Of a stretch of 58,202 nucleotides of DNA, positions 50,672-58,202 are shown in pieces; positions within the stretch are counted from its first letter, which is position 1; each line of letters opens with the position of its first letter. Origin of the DNA: a virus; the IMG/VR virus record IMGVR_UViG_3300023094_000011, positions 1-58,202 of that record; one strand, given 5' to 3'. A program made the position numbers and the translations under genes. The notes under the pieces were generated by a model. That model had not been told where the DNA came from. It saw nothing but the letters and a program-made list of their open reading frames with translations, and did not search any database.

Positions 50672-51076
50672 CTAATCCCCTTCTGGTTCGAGGGTGAGGG
50701 CGTGTTTGGTTGCGTCCTCTTCTTCGGTGGTTTTGCGGGGGCGGCCACCTCTGGCGCCGTTGGCCTTTGAAGACGCGGCTTTCTTCTCGCTTTTGCGCTT
50801 ACCAAGAATCGCCATTGCCGCAGAAAGCATCTCTTTCTCTGACAAATCATCGATGCTTAATGTCTCAATATCGGGCAATGGAGATTTAGGAGGATTCGTA
50901 AGAAAATCTTGCCACCACGCGCGGAGTGATGGGTTTACATTAGCGATCATGAACCCACCTGAATGAGCAGATTTTCGCATATTGCATGGGAAACAAGCGA
51001 CCACGAGGTTATGGTAATCGTTTCCGCCGCCCGCCGTGACAGGCACAACGTGGTCAATTTCTATTTCGCGAGGCAA
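50672..51076 (-). CDS. HNH nuclease core (possibly broken)
   Basis: 134 aa. HNH core near the very N terminus: IEIDHVVPVTAGGGNDYHNL then CFPCNMRKS. Only four residues precede it, whereas HNH proteins normally have more. In the same frame, just upstream, a TAG (51085-51083) separates it from a zinc-ribbon frame. The start is TTG 51076. The C terminus is basic (RGGRPRKTTEEE). Either an unusual start or a nuclease split by a stop codon. Confidence 0.55.
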   Translation of the reverse strand: MPREIEIDHVVPVTAGGGNDYHNLVVACFPCNMRKSAHSGGFMIANVNPSLRAWWQDFLTNPPKSPLPDIETLSIDDLSEKEMLSAAMAILGKRKSEKKAASSKANGARGGRPRKTTEEEDATKHALTLEPEGD

Positions 51077-51082
51077 AAGAGA

Positions 51083-51244
51083 CTAGGTAGGGTTTTCATT
51101 TGGTTTTGCTTTGCGTGGTCCCTTATCCCATCGAAGACTTTTGCACTTGGGGCAAAGAGCGGGGCGCTCAGTCGAACGAGGAAACCAGGTGTGACCACAG
51201 ATGAGGCATTTGAGTTTGGAAATAGATTCTTTCATGCTCATCAT
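51083..51244 (-). CDS. Small zinc-ribbon protein
   Basis: 53 aa from ATG 51244 (or 50 from 51235). CLICGHTWFPRSTERPALCP then KCK forms two CxxC knuckles, a pattern common in small bacterial and phage Zn-ribbon proteins. In the same frame as the HNH gene, separated by its TAG stop. Confidence 0.6.
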   Translation of the reverse strand: MMSMKESISKLKCLICGHTWFPRSTERPALCPKCKSLRWDKGPRKAKPNENPT

Positions 51245-51341
51245 TCTACAAAATATTTTATCATAAGTCGCCTTGAAACTCTACCTAAGAGACGACCTAT
51301 AGGTTATAATTAAATGTAGAACGAGAGCGAAGGAATTTATT

Positions 51342-51599
51342 ATGCAAACCCTCAATACCCTAAACCGTGACCAGATCAGCAAAGTGGTGTGCGAAGCTAC
51401 TGTTAAGGCGGAATTAGTCGCCCGTCGTCTCGATGTACCTGTATTTTGTGGAGGCAAGCCAGAAGTTGCCCCCTCAATCTGGGCACTGGTTGGCGTTGGA
51501 CAGGAAATTTCAAACTGGTGCTGCGAGAGTCGCTTTACTCTCAAGCAGCTTCGTTCTGTTGCTCAGGATTACTTGAGAAAAGTGGAGGTGCTGATGTGA
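51342..51599 (+). CDS. Hypothetical protein
   Basis: 85 aa, ribosome site AAGGAA. Mixed helices. A TATAAT (near 51304) lies upstream without a clear -35. First gene of the right-hand plus-strand chain. Function unknown. Confidence 0.55.
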   Translation: MQTLNTLNRDQISKVVCEATVKAELVARRLDVPVFCGGKPEVAPSIWALVGVGQEISNWCCESRFTLKQLRSVAQDYLRKVEVLM

Positions 51600-51859
51600 A
51601 ATTGATTCTCAAGCGTCAAGTCGTTATCAAGAATTGCGCTCAGGATTTTGGGTTAGGGCCCGGCGTTGTCTCAAAAGATGAAGCGCACTTTGACTTGCCC
51701 GATTCGCTTAGTGAGTACGACAAGCGGCAACTCTTCTTTCAGATTCAGGAGAGCAGTTTCGAAATGATGATGGAAGTCGTTACAGTTGAAACGGAAGAAA
51801 GCCGATCTAGTGATGTGACTTTCGACGCAATTTTCCCTGACGAAAAAATTAAGCTATAA
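51596..51859 (+). CDS. Hypothetical protein, GTG start
   Basis: 87 aa beginning at GTG 51596, which overlaps the previous stop. Starts MKLILKRQVVIKNCAQDFG. Acidic. No family recognised. Confidence 0.5.
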   Translation: MKLILKRQVVIKNCAQDFGLGPGVVSKDEAHFDLPDSLSEYDKRQLFFQIQESSFEMMMEVVTVETEESRSSDVTFDAIFPDEKIKL

Positions 51860-51901
51860 GAGCGACTGACTAACTCCCCCACACCCTAGGAAGGATTAAC
51901 G

Positions 51902-52195
51902 ATGCGAATTGATGTGACACAACACCAAATAAATGTTGGCGACCCCACAGAGGGTGCCGAGAATGCTCTGGCCTTGGCGATTGGCGCGGTACTTCTGCCG
52001 CGTTACGAGGCGCACGTGGCTATGGGCGAACTCGCTGTTTACGACAGGGAGGCGAAGAGATGGATTGACCTCGATGACCTGACGCTGCCAGACGAAGCGA
52101 TTGAGTTTGATGAAAAATGCAGTTGGGATACCGAATCGGTAAAGCCGTTCTCATTTGAGCTAGAAATCCCACCTGCCCTACTGCGGCAGGAGTAA
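51902..52195 (+). CDS. Hypothetical acidic protein
   Basis: 97 aa with AGGAAGG ribosome site. Acidic (FDEKCSWDTESVKPFSFELE). No family recognised. Confidence 0.5.
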   Translation: MRIDVTQHQINVGDPTEGAENALALAIGAVLLPRYEAHVAMGELAVYDREAKRWIDLDDLTLPDEAIEFDEKCSWDTESVKPFSFELEIPPALLRQE

Positions 52196-52201
52196 GAGAC
52201 G

Positions 52202-52431
52202 ATGTCCTATCAAGAATTTCGCAAGCAGTTTCCAGCGAAGCGCCATTTTCAGGGCTACGACTCCGCAACGCGGGCGAGGGCTACTGGAATGAGGAAGATG
52301 GCTTTCACACCCCCGCGACCTTCGGGCCTATTACGTGGCCGAGAACTACCCATTGGATGCCGCGCGCTGCTCCCTCTGCCCCACCAACCACCGCTGCGGA
52401 GCCTGATTTAAGTGAGGTGAACGATGGGTAA
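52202..52431 (+). pseudogene. DUF551-like gene with a -1 frameshift
   Basis: N-terminal frame (from ATG 52202) reads SYQEFRKQFPAKRHFQGYDS. The natural continuation is in the -1 frame from about 52264: RNAGEGYWNEEDGFHTPATF, then GPITWPRTTHWMP, the DUF551-like ending, to TAA 52431. The -1 frame has no ATG/GTG/TTG start before that. Either a one-base error, a real frameshift mutation or recoding; no canonical slippery heptamer is present. Confidence 0.55.
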
Positions 52432-52675
52432 ATGGTTCCACGCCCACCTTGACATTGAAGGCGTGCTTAAAAACCACGACCTGAACCAATGGCGAGGCGC
52501 ATGTCACGGCGACGAAGGGAATTACTTGTCCCCTGACGAAATCCGAGAGCGATTCAAGGCGAATCTCGCACAGGGCGTCAAGGTTTTACCCGTTGGCTAC
52601 ACCGAAAAGGAATGTCCCGATTTTGATTACGCTGGCGGCGCTTGCCCCGGCCATGAGGTAAAACCCGATGAATGA
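52424..52675 (+). CDS. Hypothetical protein
   Basis: 83 aa, ATG 52424 overlapping the end of the DUF551-like frame. GKWFHAHLDIEGVLKNHDLN; Cys pairs late. Function unknown. Confidence 0.5.
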   Translation: MGKWFHAHLDIEGVLKNHDLNQWRGACHGDEGNYLSPDEIRERFKANLAQGVKVLPVGYTEKECPDFDYAGGACPGHEVKPDE

Positions 52676-53072
52676 ACAACTGATAGCCGATATTAAGCAG
52701 CAAATCACCTATGAAAATGGAGTGATCGCGATTCACGGAACTGTGCCTTCTGCGGATGACAGAGCAGCGTGTGACCATGCTCAAACCATCATTGATTTGC
52801 TCACACGCTGCAGAGCCTCGCTTCACCTTCGTGATTTGCAGGATGCCTCCTTAGTGCCAGAAGTCGAAGTGCCCGCTGATCTACAAGAAGTGTTTTGTGT
52901 CGCCAGTAATGAAACGTTGTCTTTCCTTCACGCCGATTTAGTTCACGTCGCAGCGGCCCGTGCTGAAGCTTTGGACTGTGAACCTTATGAATCAAAAATA
53001 CCGCGTGAGCTCTATATGCGTGAAATCGTGGAAATGCAAAAGTTTTTACGAGCACACAGGGAGAATAATTGA
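52668..53072 (+). CDS. Hypothetical helical protein
   Basis: 134 aa, helical (DHAQTIIDLLTRCRASLHL). Starts 8 bases inside the previous gene. No domain recognised. Confidence 0.5.
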   Translation: MNEQLIADIKQQITYENGVIAIHGTVPSADDRAACDHAQTIIDLLTRCRASLHLRDLQDASLVPEVEVPADLQEVFCVASNETLSFLHADLVHVAAARAEALDCEPYESKIPRELYMREIVEMQKFLRAHRENN

Positions 53073-53335
53073 TGCCTGACCTCGATGCAAAAACAGTGAT
53101 AGCGAGGGCGAAGGAGTTGGGCTTCACCTGGCTTGTATTTTCCAAAGCGGCTGGCTGGCGTTTTGAATCTAGCTATCCGCTGTTTAGTGAAGATGACTCA
53201 GCAATGCCACTATCGGTGGAATATATTGAATTTTATGTAAAGCGTGCTCTCGCTTCTGGTGTGACGTTCCCCGAACTTTGGCCTAAAACTGATGGTACGG
53301 CGTTAATCGCCGAAGGGGGATACGATGGAAGCTAA
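53072..53335 (+). CDS. Hypothetical protein
   Basis: 87 aa from ATG 53072, overlapping the previous stop (TGATG). Mixed alpha/beta. Function unknown. Confidence 0.5.
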   Translation: MPDLDAKTVIARAKELGFTWLVFSKAAGWRFESSYPLFSEDDSAMPLSVEYIEFYVKRALASGVTFPELWPKTDGTALIAEGGYDGS

Positions 53336-53927
53336 CAATCAATCAAATATTTACGTGCCTGGAATAGGCGAATCAATTTCACAGTCTTGCAAGGCAGCGG
53401 TGGCTCAAGCCAGAGAGATTAATGCCCCAGTGTCGTTTACGTTCAACGACATGGAGATGCGGGCACAGCCTGATTCGACGCCTGAAGGCTTAGTTGATGA
53501 TTGGAACAGGCGCATGGAAGCTGCGCGCAAAGCTTGGCAGGAATCGCCTGAGGGCATCGCATACGAGCAAAACCGACTCGCCGAAATTGCAAAGGCTCAG
53601 GCGAAAGTAAACGAACTCGAAGAGAAGCTTAATTCGGTTTTGCTCGATCAGGGAATGGATGAGTTAATGGAGTGGGTTGCGGAGTTCACTTCCAACACCG
53701 ACTGGGTTGGCGTTACATTCGATAAAGAGTTCGTGATTGGGGCTTTTGAGCATGTGGGATTTAAGGAAAATTGGCACGTCGGAAAGCCACCGGAATGGTT
53801 TGACACTCGCCAGAAGTTAGGGCAGTACATCGTCGGGCAAATGCTAGACGGCTATAAAAATCACGGTTGTGTCCCGCAGATAATCGCCTACTGGTGCCAA
53901 GAAAAATATCTGGAGCTAACCCCATGA
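53325..53927 (+). CDS. Hypothetical protein with coiled coil
   Basis: 200 aa. A coiled coil spans residues 78-108 (QNRLAEIAKAQAKVNELEEK). The C-terminal 90 residues are mixed alpha/beta and Trp-rich. Ends with ATGA overlap to the resolvase gene. Function unknown. Confidence 0.5.
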   Translation: MEANNQSNIYVPGIGESISQSCKAAVAQAREINAPVSFTFNDMEMRAQPDSTPEGLVDDWNRRMEAARKAWQESPEGIAYEQNRLAEIAKAQAKVNELEEKLNSVLLDQGMDELMEWVAEFTSNTDWVGVTFDKEFVIGAFEHVGFKENWHVGKPPEWFDTRQKLGQYIVGQMLDGYKNHGCVPQIIAYWCQEKYLELTP

Positions 53928-54496
53928 CCCATCCCAACCCCAAGTGCGTAGAGGGCGCACCGCCTGTTGTAATGGGCTTTGATATGTCTGTGGCCCGAAC
54001 TGGCTGGGCCGTTGGCGACTTGGACGGCATCACATCAGGCGCTCAAGAGTTTCACATCAAAGGCAAAGAAAACCCCGCGCTCCGCTTCCATCGTTTCGAT
54101 AAATGGGCAGAATCCACACTACTGCTTCAGAAGCCCGATGTGGTTATCTATGAGAAGAATAACTACGCGTCCATGAAATTCAGCCAGTCGATATATTGCT
54201 CTGTGAGTCTTTCCAATCGCTTAGACGTGCATTGCGCGCTGTTGGGAATAAGAACCGTCGAAGTGATGCCGAACGCGCTCAAACTGGCCTTTACGGGGTG
54301 TGGAGGCAAAGACCCGAATAAGTTCCGCATGAAGAAGCGCGCTGCCGAGTTGTGGCCCGACTACGACGCCGAAAAGGACGTTGGCGGCGACATCGCAGAT
54401 GCGAGGGCACTCGTTTGGTGTTGGCAGAATAAGCCGGAGATATTTGAGGCAAAACCGAAGAAGGCCAAGGCGCCAAAGGCAAAGGTGAAGGCATAA
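53924..54496 (+). CDS. RuvC-like Holliday junction resolvase
   Basis: 190 aa from ATG 53924. RNase-H fold with acidic residues in the RuvC order: Asp20 (VMGFDMSVARTGWAV), Glu77 (VVIYEKNNY), Asp156 and Asp159 (DIADARALVW). The Lys-rich tail may contact DNA. It would resolve branched DNA before packaging. Confidence 0.82.
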   Translation: MTHPNPKCVEGAPPVVMGFDMSVARTGWAVGDLDGITSGAQEFHIKGKENPALRFHRFDKWAESTLLLQKPDVVIYEKNNYASMKFSQSIYCSVSLSNRLDVHCALLGIRTVEVMPNALKLAFTGCGGKDPNKFRMKKRAAELWPDYDAEKDVGGDIADARALVWCWQNKPEIFEAKPKKAKAPKAKVKA

Positions 54497-54582
54497 GCAA
54501 TCAAAAATATAGAGTCGTCTTTCTGCGAAGTCGATGCGTTGCGTGGCTATCGTATGCGCACCCGCGATGGAAATGCCGCATT

Positions 54583-54858
54583 ATGGCGTGGCTTTGGGGG
54601 TGGGGCGCCACAGAAAATACGGCCCTCGTTCTTCAGGATTGGTCAGGGCGTGTTCCTAAAATAGAAATCTGGGACAAAGAGCCAGAGCAATCGGCAGAGG
54701 ATATTCTGGCGGGCTCACTGCGCTGGATCGTTGATACCTACAGCCATGATGATTTACCGCACGCAGAAGGAGTCGCCTGTTTTGTGTGCGTGGCTCAAGA
54801 AGCGCTCAAGAAGGCGGCTGTGGCTTCCCCTGACGAGGCCAAAGGAGGAACAGAGTGA
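54583..54858 (+). CDS. Hypothetical protein
   Basis: 91 aa. WLWGWGATENTALVLQDWSG start; acidic middle. ATG preceded by GCATT with no clear ribosome site. Ends in a stop overlapping the next GTG. Confidence 0.45.
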   Translation: MAWLWGWGATENTALVLQDWSGRVPKIEIWDKEPEQSAEDILAGSLRWIVDTYSHDDLPHAEGVACFVCVAQEALKKAAVASPDEAKGGTE

Positions 54859-55088
54859 GCGAAGCGATATTTCGCGCCTTGTGCGCCATGATGGCAAAGC
54901 CGGAAATTCCAGTTCCTGATATTGTCCAGCGGCGTTATTGTCTGCATTATCGCTGGCAAGACGGCCCAGAACTTGTGAATGATCATGAAACAGGCACGTG
55001 GTATTATCGCCATGCGTTTGCAGGGGCCCAGCCTATCAAATCGGTTGAACATTTGAACGAAATGTTTCAAGGATTTTTACCATGCTGA
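54855..55088 (+). CDS. Hypothetical protein, GTG start
   Basis: 77 aa beginning at GTG 54855. His/Tyr-rich (LHYRWQDGPELVNDHETGTW). No family recognised. Confidence 0.45.
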   Translation: MSEAIFRALCAMMAKPEIPVPDIVQRRYCLHYRWQDGPELVNDHETGTWYYRHAFAGAQPIKSVEHLNEMFQGFLPC

Positions 55089-55459
55089 CTAACGCCCAAC
55101 TCCTCGCCCTCACTGGGTTGACCATCCAGCAAATGAATGGCGCATTCTGCGTGTGGCTCAATAAGCGGGTATCGGGGCGCCATTACACCGCCTACCCTGA
55201 TGACTACGAGCAGATTTCCGAAAGCGTAATGGACGACTCGGTGGCGCTGTTTACTGACTCCCGCGATTCGATGGCGCTTGTTACTGATGCCATGACAACC
55301 GAAGAAATCGAAGCTTTGAATGTTCAACTCAGGATTCTGCACGCCAAGGATGCTGAAAAGGGCTGGGCTTCTTTCGGAGCGTGGCTAATCAAATTGAAGC
55401 CCTTCCCGCTCTCGGTGTCTGCCGTGCTGGCCTTGCGGCTGGGGGTGAAGGAATCGTGA
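55082..55459 (+). CDS. Hypothetical protein
   Basis: 125 aa, acidic middle. Overlaps both neighbours by 4-7 bases. Function unknown. Confidence 0.5.
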   Translation: MLTNAQLLALTGLTIQQMNGAFCVWLNKRVSGRHYTAYPDDYEQISESVMDDSVALFTDSRDSMALVTDAMTTEEIEALNVQLRILHAKDAEKGWASFGAWLIKLKPFPLSVSAVLALRLGVKES

Positions 55460-55707
55460 ACCGTTTATCCCAAACTGCTCTTTATGCTCTGCGAAGAATG
55501 AGTCAAGGGTGGGAATTGGTTAGCGTCCCCAATGGCCCATTTCGCTTGATGAAAAGTGGTCGACCAGGGTGTGCGGTCTACATGGATACCTTTTCAAATA
55601 TGAAAGGAAATGACGCGATTAGGCGGTCGACCAGCGGAAAATACGAACTTACGGAAAAGGGACTGGCAGCACTTGAATGTGCTGAGGGGGCAGAGCGTGG
55701 CAAATGA
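55456..55707 (+). CDS. Hypothetical protein, GTG start
   Basis: 83 aa from GTG 55456, overlapping the previous stop. Pattern SQTALYALRRMSQGWELVSV ... KYELTEKGLAAL resembles small winged-helix folds. Function unknown. Confidence 0.45.
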   Translation: MNRLSQTALYALRRMSQGWELVSVPNGPFRLMKSGRPGCAVYMDTFSNMKGNDAIRRSTSGKYELTEKGLAALECAEGAERGK

Positions 55708-55840
55708 AAAACAACCAGAAACGTTTCAAGAATTGATTGACCAACAGCGCCGTCGTCAAGGCATTGCGCAGCAAGAAGAGGCGTTGAAGTCGCGGGAATT
55801 ACACCGCTGGCTACAAGACCGCGCCCGCGAACAGCAGTAG
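55697..55840 (+). CDS. Small Gln/Arg-rich protein
   Basis: 47 aa from GTG 55697 inside the previous gene's end. Helical and highly charged (LIDQQRRRQGIAQQEEALKS). No family recognised. Confidence 0.4.
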   Translation: MANEKQPETFQELIDQQRRRQGIAQQEEALKSRELHRWLQDRAREQQ

Positions 55841-55851
55841 AGAGCAAACTC

Positions 55852-56445
55852 ATGAGCAACCCAATACCCGAACCCCTACCCGTCAACTTTTTCACAGAGT
55901 TTCTCGGAGTCCTGAAGCAACGATTGGAGATGAATCCCAACGGCTGCAAATGCGCGGCGTGTAACCCCAACTACGCGGGCATGATCGTTTGTGGTGAGTG
56001 CGGGAATAAACGCTGCCCCCATGCTACGCACCACAACGAACTATGCACCGTGAATAATGCACCGGGACAGCCAGGGAGCGCGTTTGGCGGGCTAGAGCCG
56101 ACTGTGGCGCAAGTCAGGCTCACTGACGAATATCTGGCAAAGTTTGGGGAGCCGAAAGCCACACCCGAACCCGTCAAGCTCATTGATGGGCGCACCCTGA
56201 AACTGTCCGGCACAGGTTGTGTGAAGATTTCGAGCACAGTAGGATTCAGGCTCGTTGATGCGATGGACGCGGCTATCTACGAAACCCTCGCTGCCCACGA
56301 ACGGCGCGATGAAGAGCAGAGGCGGGAGATAGCCCGTCTTCGTGAAGCTATCGCAAAAGTCGAAGAATCGACGAACTGCGAATATGGCGTTTTCAACTTC
56401 GCGCTTCGACCCGCCCTCACTCAAGAGGCACAGGAGGGGAAATGA
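55852..56445 (+). CDS. Zinc-finger-like hypothetical protein
   Basis: 197 aa. Cys/His cluster at residues 32-65 (CKCAACNPNYAGMIVCGECG, then CPHATHHNELC) and a C-terminal coiled coil. Likely DNA or protein binding. ATGA overlap to the next gene. Confidence 0.5.
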   Translation: MSNPIPEPLPVNFFTEFLGVLKQRLEMNPNGCKCAACNPNYAGMIVCGECGNKRCPHATHHNELCTVNNAPGQPGSAFGGLEPTVAQVRLTDEYLAKFGEPKATPEPVKLIDGRTLKLSGTGCVKISSTVGFRLVDAMDAAIYETLAAHERRDEEQRREIARLREAIAKVEESTNCEYGVFNFALRPALTQEAQEGK

Positions 56446-56762
56446 CACAGGAACGAAAAGACGAATTGCGCCGTAAAGCTCAGTCTTGCATGAGCAATCC
56501 GTACAAGCCAGAGAATGGTAACAAACGGATGTTGAGCATGACTATTCTTGAACTACTGGACGCCCTCGACACCGCGCAAGAGCAGCAGGAAGTGAGAGAC
56601 AAGGCGGCGTGGGAGATGTTCAAGCGCGGTGCCTATTATGCCATTTCCAATCCGTTGCCTAACGTCACGGCGCTAGGTATGGTGACGTACTATTTGCCCT
56701 GTCCTTCGCTGGCTGAAATCGAAGAGGAGATGGTGAGGTTGAAGCTATGCTCGAACGACTAG
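56442..56762 (+). CDS. Hypothetical protein
   Basis: 106 aa, helical N terminus. Overlaps the next gene by 16 bases. Function unknown. Confidence 0.45.
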   Translation: MTQERKDELRRKAQSCMSNPYKPENGNKRMLSMTILELLDALDTAQEQQEVRDKAAWEMFKRGAYYAISNPLPNVTALGMVTYYLPCPSLAEIEEEMVRLKLCSND

Positions 56763-57031
56763 ATGAACTGGCCCGCAAAGGCTACGATGTCAAAATCACC
56801 CGTCTCGTTATTCACGAGAGGTGGAGAGTGGACATCATCCTCGGTGGCTCCCACCCTGACAAATGGGATTTGTGCGCCGATGCCGAGCATGAGGAATTGG
56901 GCAAGGCTATCGAGATGGGATTGGCTGAAATTGACGCGGCGCATGAACGATACCGGAATGAAAAAGAGCGGCAGAAAATGCTTGCCGAGAAAGCGCGTCG
57001 GGGAGTTAAGCCGCGCTTCAAGCTGGTTTGA
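56747..57031 (+). CDS. Hypothetical protein
   Basis: 94 aa, alpha/beta with a basic C-terminal helix (HERYRNEKERQKMLAEKARR). Function unknown. Confidence 0.45.
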   Translation: MLERLDELARKGYDVKITRLVIHERWRVDIILGGSHPDKWDLCADAEHEELGKAIEMGLAEIDAAHERYRNEKERQKMLAEKARRGVKPRFKLV

Positions 57032-57078
57032 TTCCGACACGAGATAGGCGCTCAGGCGCGATATGAGGATTACCCGCT

Positions 57079-57333
57079 ATGGCCACTATCCACCCGCCAC
57101 GCCCCACACGCGGCCCCAGCAAGCCCATTATCAACGAGCATTTAGGAATCTGCCTCAGTGTCACGCGAGATGAAGCAGGGTTAGCGGAGTACCGCGTCGG
57201 AGTGTCGTTCGTGGATGCCAGAACCTACTATCGGGCGCTCGAAATGATGCTCTGGTACAAAGACGGGAATTATCTGCTTGCCGAGGCTGCTTTGTGGAAA
57301 TCGCTTGGTGATGTGGAGAGATTTGAGGATTGA
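57079..57333 (+). CDS. Hypothetical protein
   Basis: 84 aa. Pro-rich N terminus and a helical body (ARTYYRALEMMLWYKDGNYL). Last well-supported plus-strand gene. Function unknown. Confidence 0.45.
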   Translation: MATIHPPRPTRGPSKPIINEHLGICLSVTRDEAGLAEYRVGVSFVDARTYYRALEMMLWYKDGNYLLAEAALWKSLGDVERFED

Positions 57334-57412
57334 CCCATGCCCCGCACTTTTTTCCACTTTCGCTCACTTATCATTTTGTTGACGTCACCGATATGATCGG
57401 GAGCCCCTTCCC

Positions 57413-57526
57413 ATGCGTATTTACACCTCGCACGACCTAGCCCGCCAACTGCGCCAGTCCGACGATACGGCCCGTCGTGTGCATCAAAAGTCAAGGGACA
57501 GGTTTTCGGATTCTGGGTTAGCTTGA
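57413..57526 (+). CDS. Possible truncated gene
   Basis: 37 aa, RIYTSHDLARQLRQSDDTAR and a short tail. Its 3' end overlaps the GIY-YIG gene, so insertion of that nuclease may have cut it. Weak evidence. Confidence 0.25.
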   Translation: MRIYTSHDLARQLRQSDDTARRVHQKSRDRFSDSGLA

Positions 57527-58113
57527 AAATCGGTAGTTGGTATTTTCTCTGTCATCCAGTCACCAAGCATCGCGCCTGTTGAAATCACTTCTTCTTTGGG
57601 GCGATCATTTCTAATCTGACGGCGATATTTTATTACGGTGTTAACGGAGCAATCGAACCGCCTGGCAAGTGGTGAGGTTCCTAAATAAGAGGTTTCAGAT
57701 TCAAGCGTAACCCTTAATTCTGATAACGATTCGGCAGAAGCGTACTGTCTTTCGCCAATGGGGTTGGTCTGAGGGGTGCGCGAATGAGTCACAATATTGA
57801 AACCGCTTTTCGAGGTGTGGGAATCGAAGAGACTGATCCAGAAGTTTTCGCGAGTTCTCAGCCCTTCCGCGTCGGAGATGATTTCGAGAACGTTGAATTG
57901 AAAATCAGTGGGTTCACTGGCATTCCATGCAGATTGAAGAAAGCGATTACTGTGGCATCCCTGCCGTAACCGAGAGAGATGGTGGCCCCACCGCTTTGCA
58001 ATGTTAGCCCCGATGCCGACGTAAACCTTGCCCGTTGGTTCGTGGGTAATTACATACACGCCTTGCACTTGAGGGGCTTGTCTAATCTGGTCTGGGTAAA
58101 GGCTAACGAGCAT
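57484..58113 (-). CDS. GIY-YIG nuclease with C-terminal HTH
   Basis: 209 aa. GVYVITHEPTGKVYVGIGAN, then KRW..H and RTRENFWI, give the GIY-YIG core (Tyr/Gly strand pair, catalytic Arg and Glu). A C-terminal HTH (SPLARRFDCSVNTVIKYRRQ) resembles NUMOD-type DNA-binding modules. Probably a free-standing homing endonuclease; its start lies in the terminal repeat. Confidence 0.8.
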   Translation of the reverse strand: MLVSLYPDQIRQAPQVQGVYVITHEPTGKVYVGIGANIAKRWGHHLSRLRQGCHSNRFLQSAWNASEPTDFQFNVLEIISDAEGLRTRENFWISLFDSHTSKSGFNIVTHSRTPQTNPIGERQYASAESLSELRVTLESETSYLGTSPLARRFDCSVNTVIKYRRQIRNDRPKEEVISTGAMLGDWMTEKIPTTDFQANPESENLSLDF

Positions 58114-58202
58114 ATTTTAAAGACGTTTAAGGTGGTGATAGGTGCTATGAAATCTCAAGAAAAACACTATTCAACCGGCGCCGTTGCTCGCGCCGTAGGT
58201 TG
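58076..58202. repeat. Terminal direct repeat, right copy
   Basis: Identical to 1-127; see the left copy. It contains the GIY-YIG start and the first part of the HTH gene at 72. Confidence 0.95.

Noticed and set aside
50963-51313. Plus-strand frame opposite the HNH and zinc-ribbon genes
   Set aside because: Both minus frames carry CxxC or HNH motifs; the plus frame has no domain.
1-58202. Integrase, transposase or insertion sequence
   Set aside because: No tyrosine or serine recombinase motif, DDE transposase or IS-type inverted repeats were recognised on either strand.

Overview
The window is the complete genome of a tailed phage. Bases 1-127 and 58076-58202 are identical, so this is a closed circle (or circularly permuted molecule) of 58,075 bp opened at an arbitrary point. 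Terminase, portal, HK97-type capsid, a frameshifted tail chaperone and a tape measure of about 670 residues indicate a long, non-contractile tail (siphovirus-like). The host cannot be named. The endolysin carries a copper-amine-oxidase-N-like stalk domain, which is common in surface proteins of Firmicutes and Armatimonadota, and the phage carries sequences resembling type I-E CRISPR repeats. Both are weak hints about the host.

Layout. 0-0.75 kb: a small HTH gene, then a gene-free stretch dense in RNA structure (terminators, hairpins, two aberrant tRNA-like folds). 0.75-3.9 kb: lysis genes (holin, CHAP endolysin, two membrane or coiled-coil proteins) and an unusual membrane-anchored response-regulator receiver. 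3.9-17.4 kb: terminase, portal fused to a JAMM-like domain, MuF-like head protein, prohead protease with long C-terminal domain, major capsid, connectors, tail tube and the G/GT tail chaperone with a T TTT TTA slippery site. 17.4-32.2 kb: tape measure, baseplate or tip, and a run of fibre and carbohydrate-binding proteins (Asp-box, CBM-like, collagen-like, discoidin-like, SGNH hydrolase). This tail module is interrupted at 19.4-21.7 kb by a minus-strand cargo island (two membrane or lipoproteins and a Phd/Doc-like addiction pair).

32.1-38.6 kb is the control and maintenance region, mostly on the minus strand. It holds an XRE regulator operon, a cluster of five degenerate type I-E-like CRISPR repeat hairpins, a strongly promoted 191-aa orphan, a Rep-like HTH protein, two excisionase-like HTH genes, ParB, ParA and an S24 (LexA/CI/UmuD-like) repressor with divergent operators. 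No integrase or transposase is seen. ParAB, a Rep-like gene, an S24 repressor and a Doc addiction module together point to a phage-plasmid, a temperate phage kept as an extrachromosomal prophage.

38.6-51 kb is DNA metabolism: HNH nuclease, SWIM and zinc-ribbon proteins, Gp157, RecT-like annealing protein, DnaB N-domain protein, superfamily-2 helicase, HTH replication protein and two DNA methyltransferases. 51-57.5 kb is a chain of small overlapping orphan genes, with a RuvC-like resolvase the only clear function. A GIY-YIG nuclease on the minus strand closes the circle.

Most promising points: the CRISPR-repeat-like hairpin cluster with compensatory stem changes (candidate RNA anti-CRISPR), the portal-JAMM fusion sharing a linker motif with the protease, the receiver-domain membrane protein beside terminase, and the phage-plasmid gene set.
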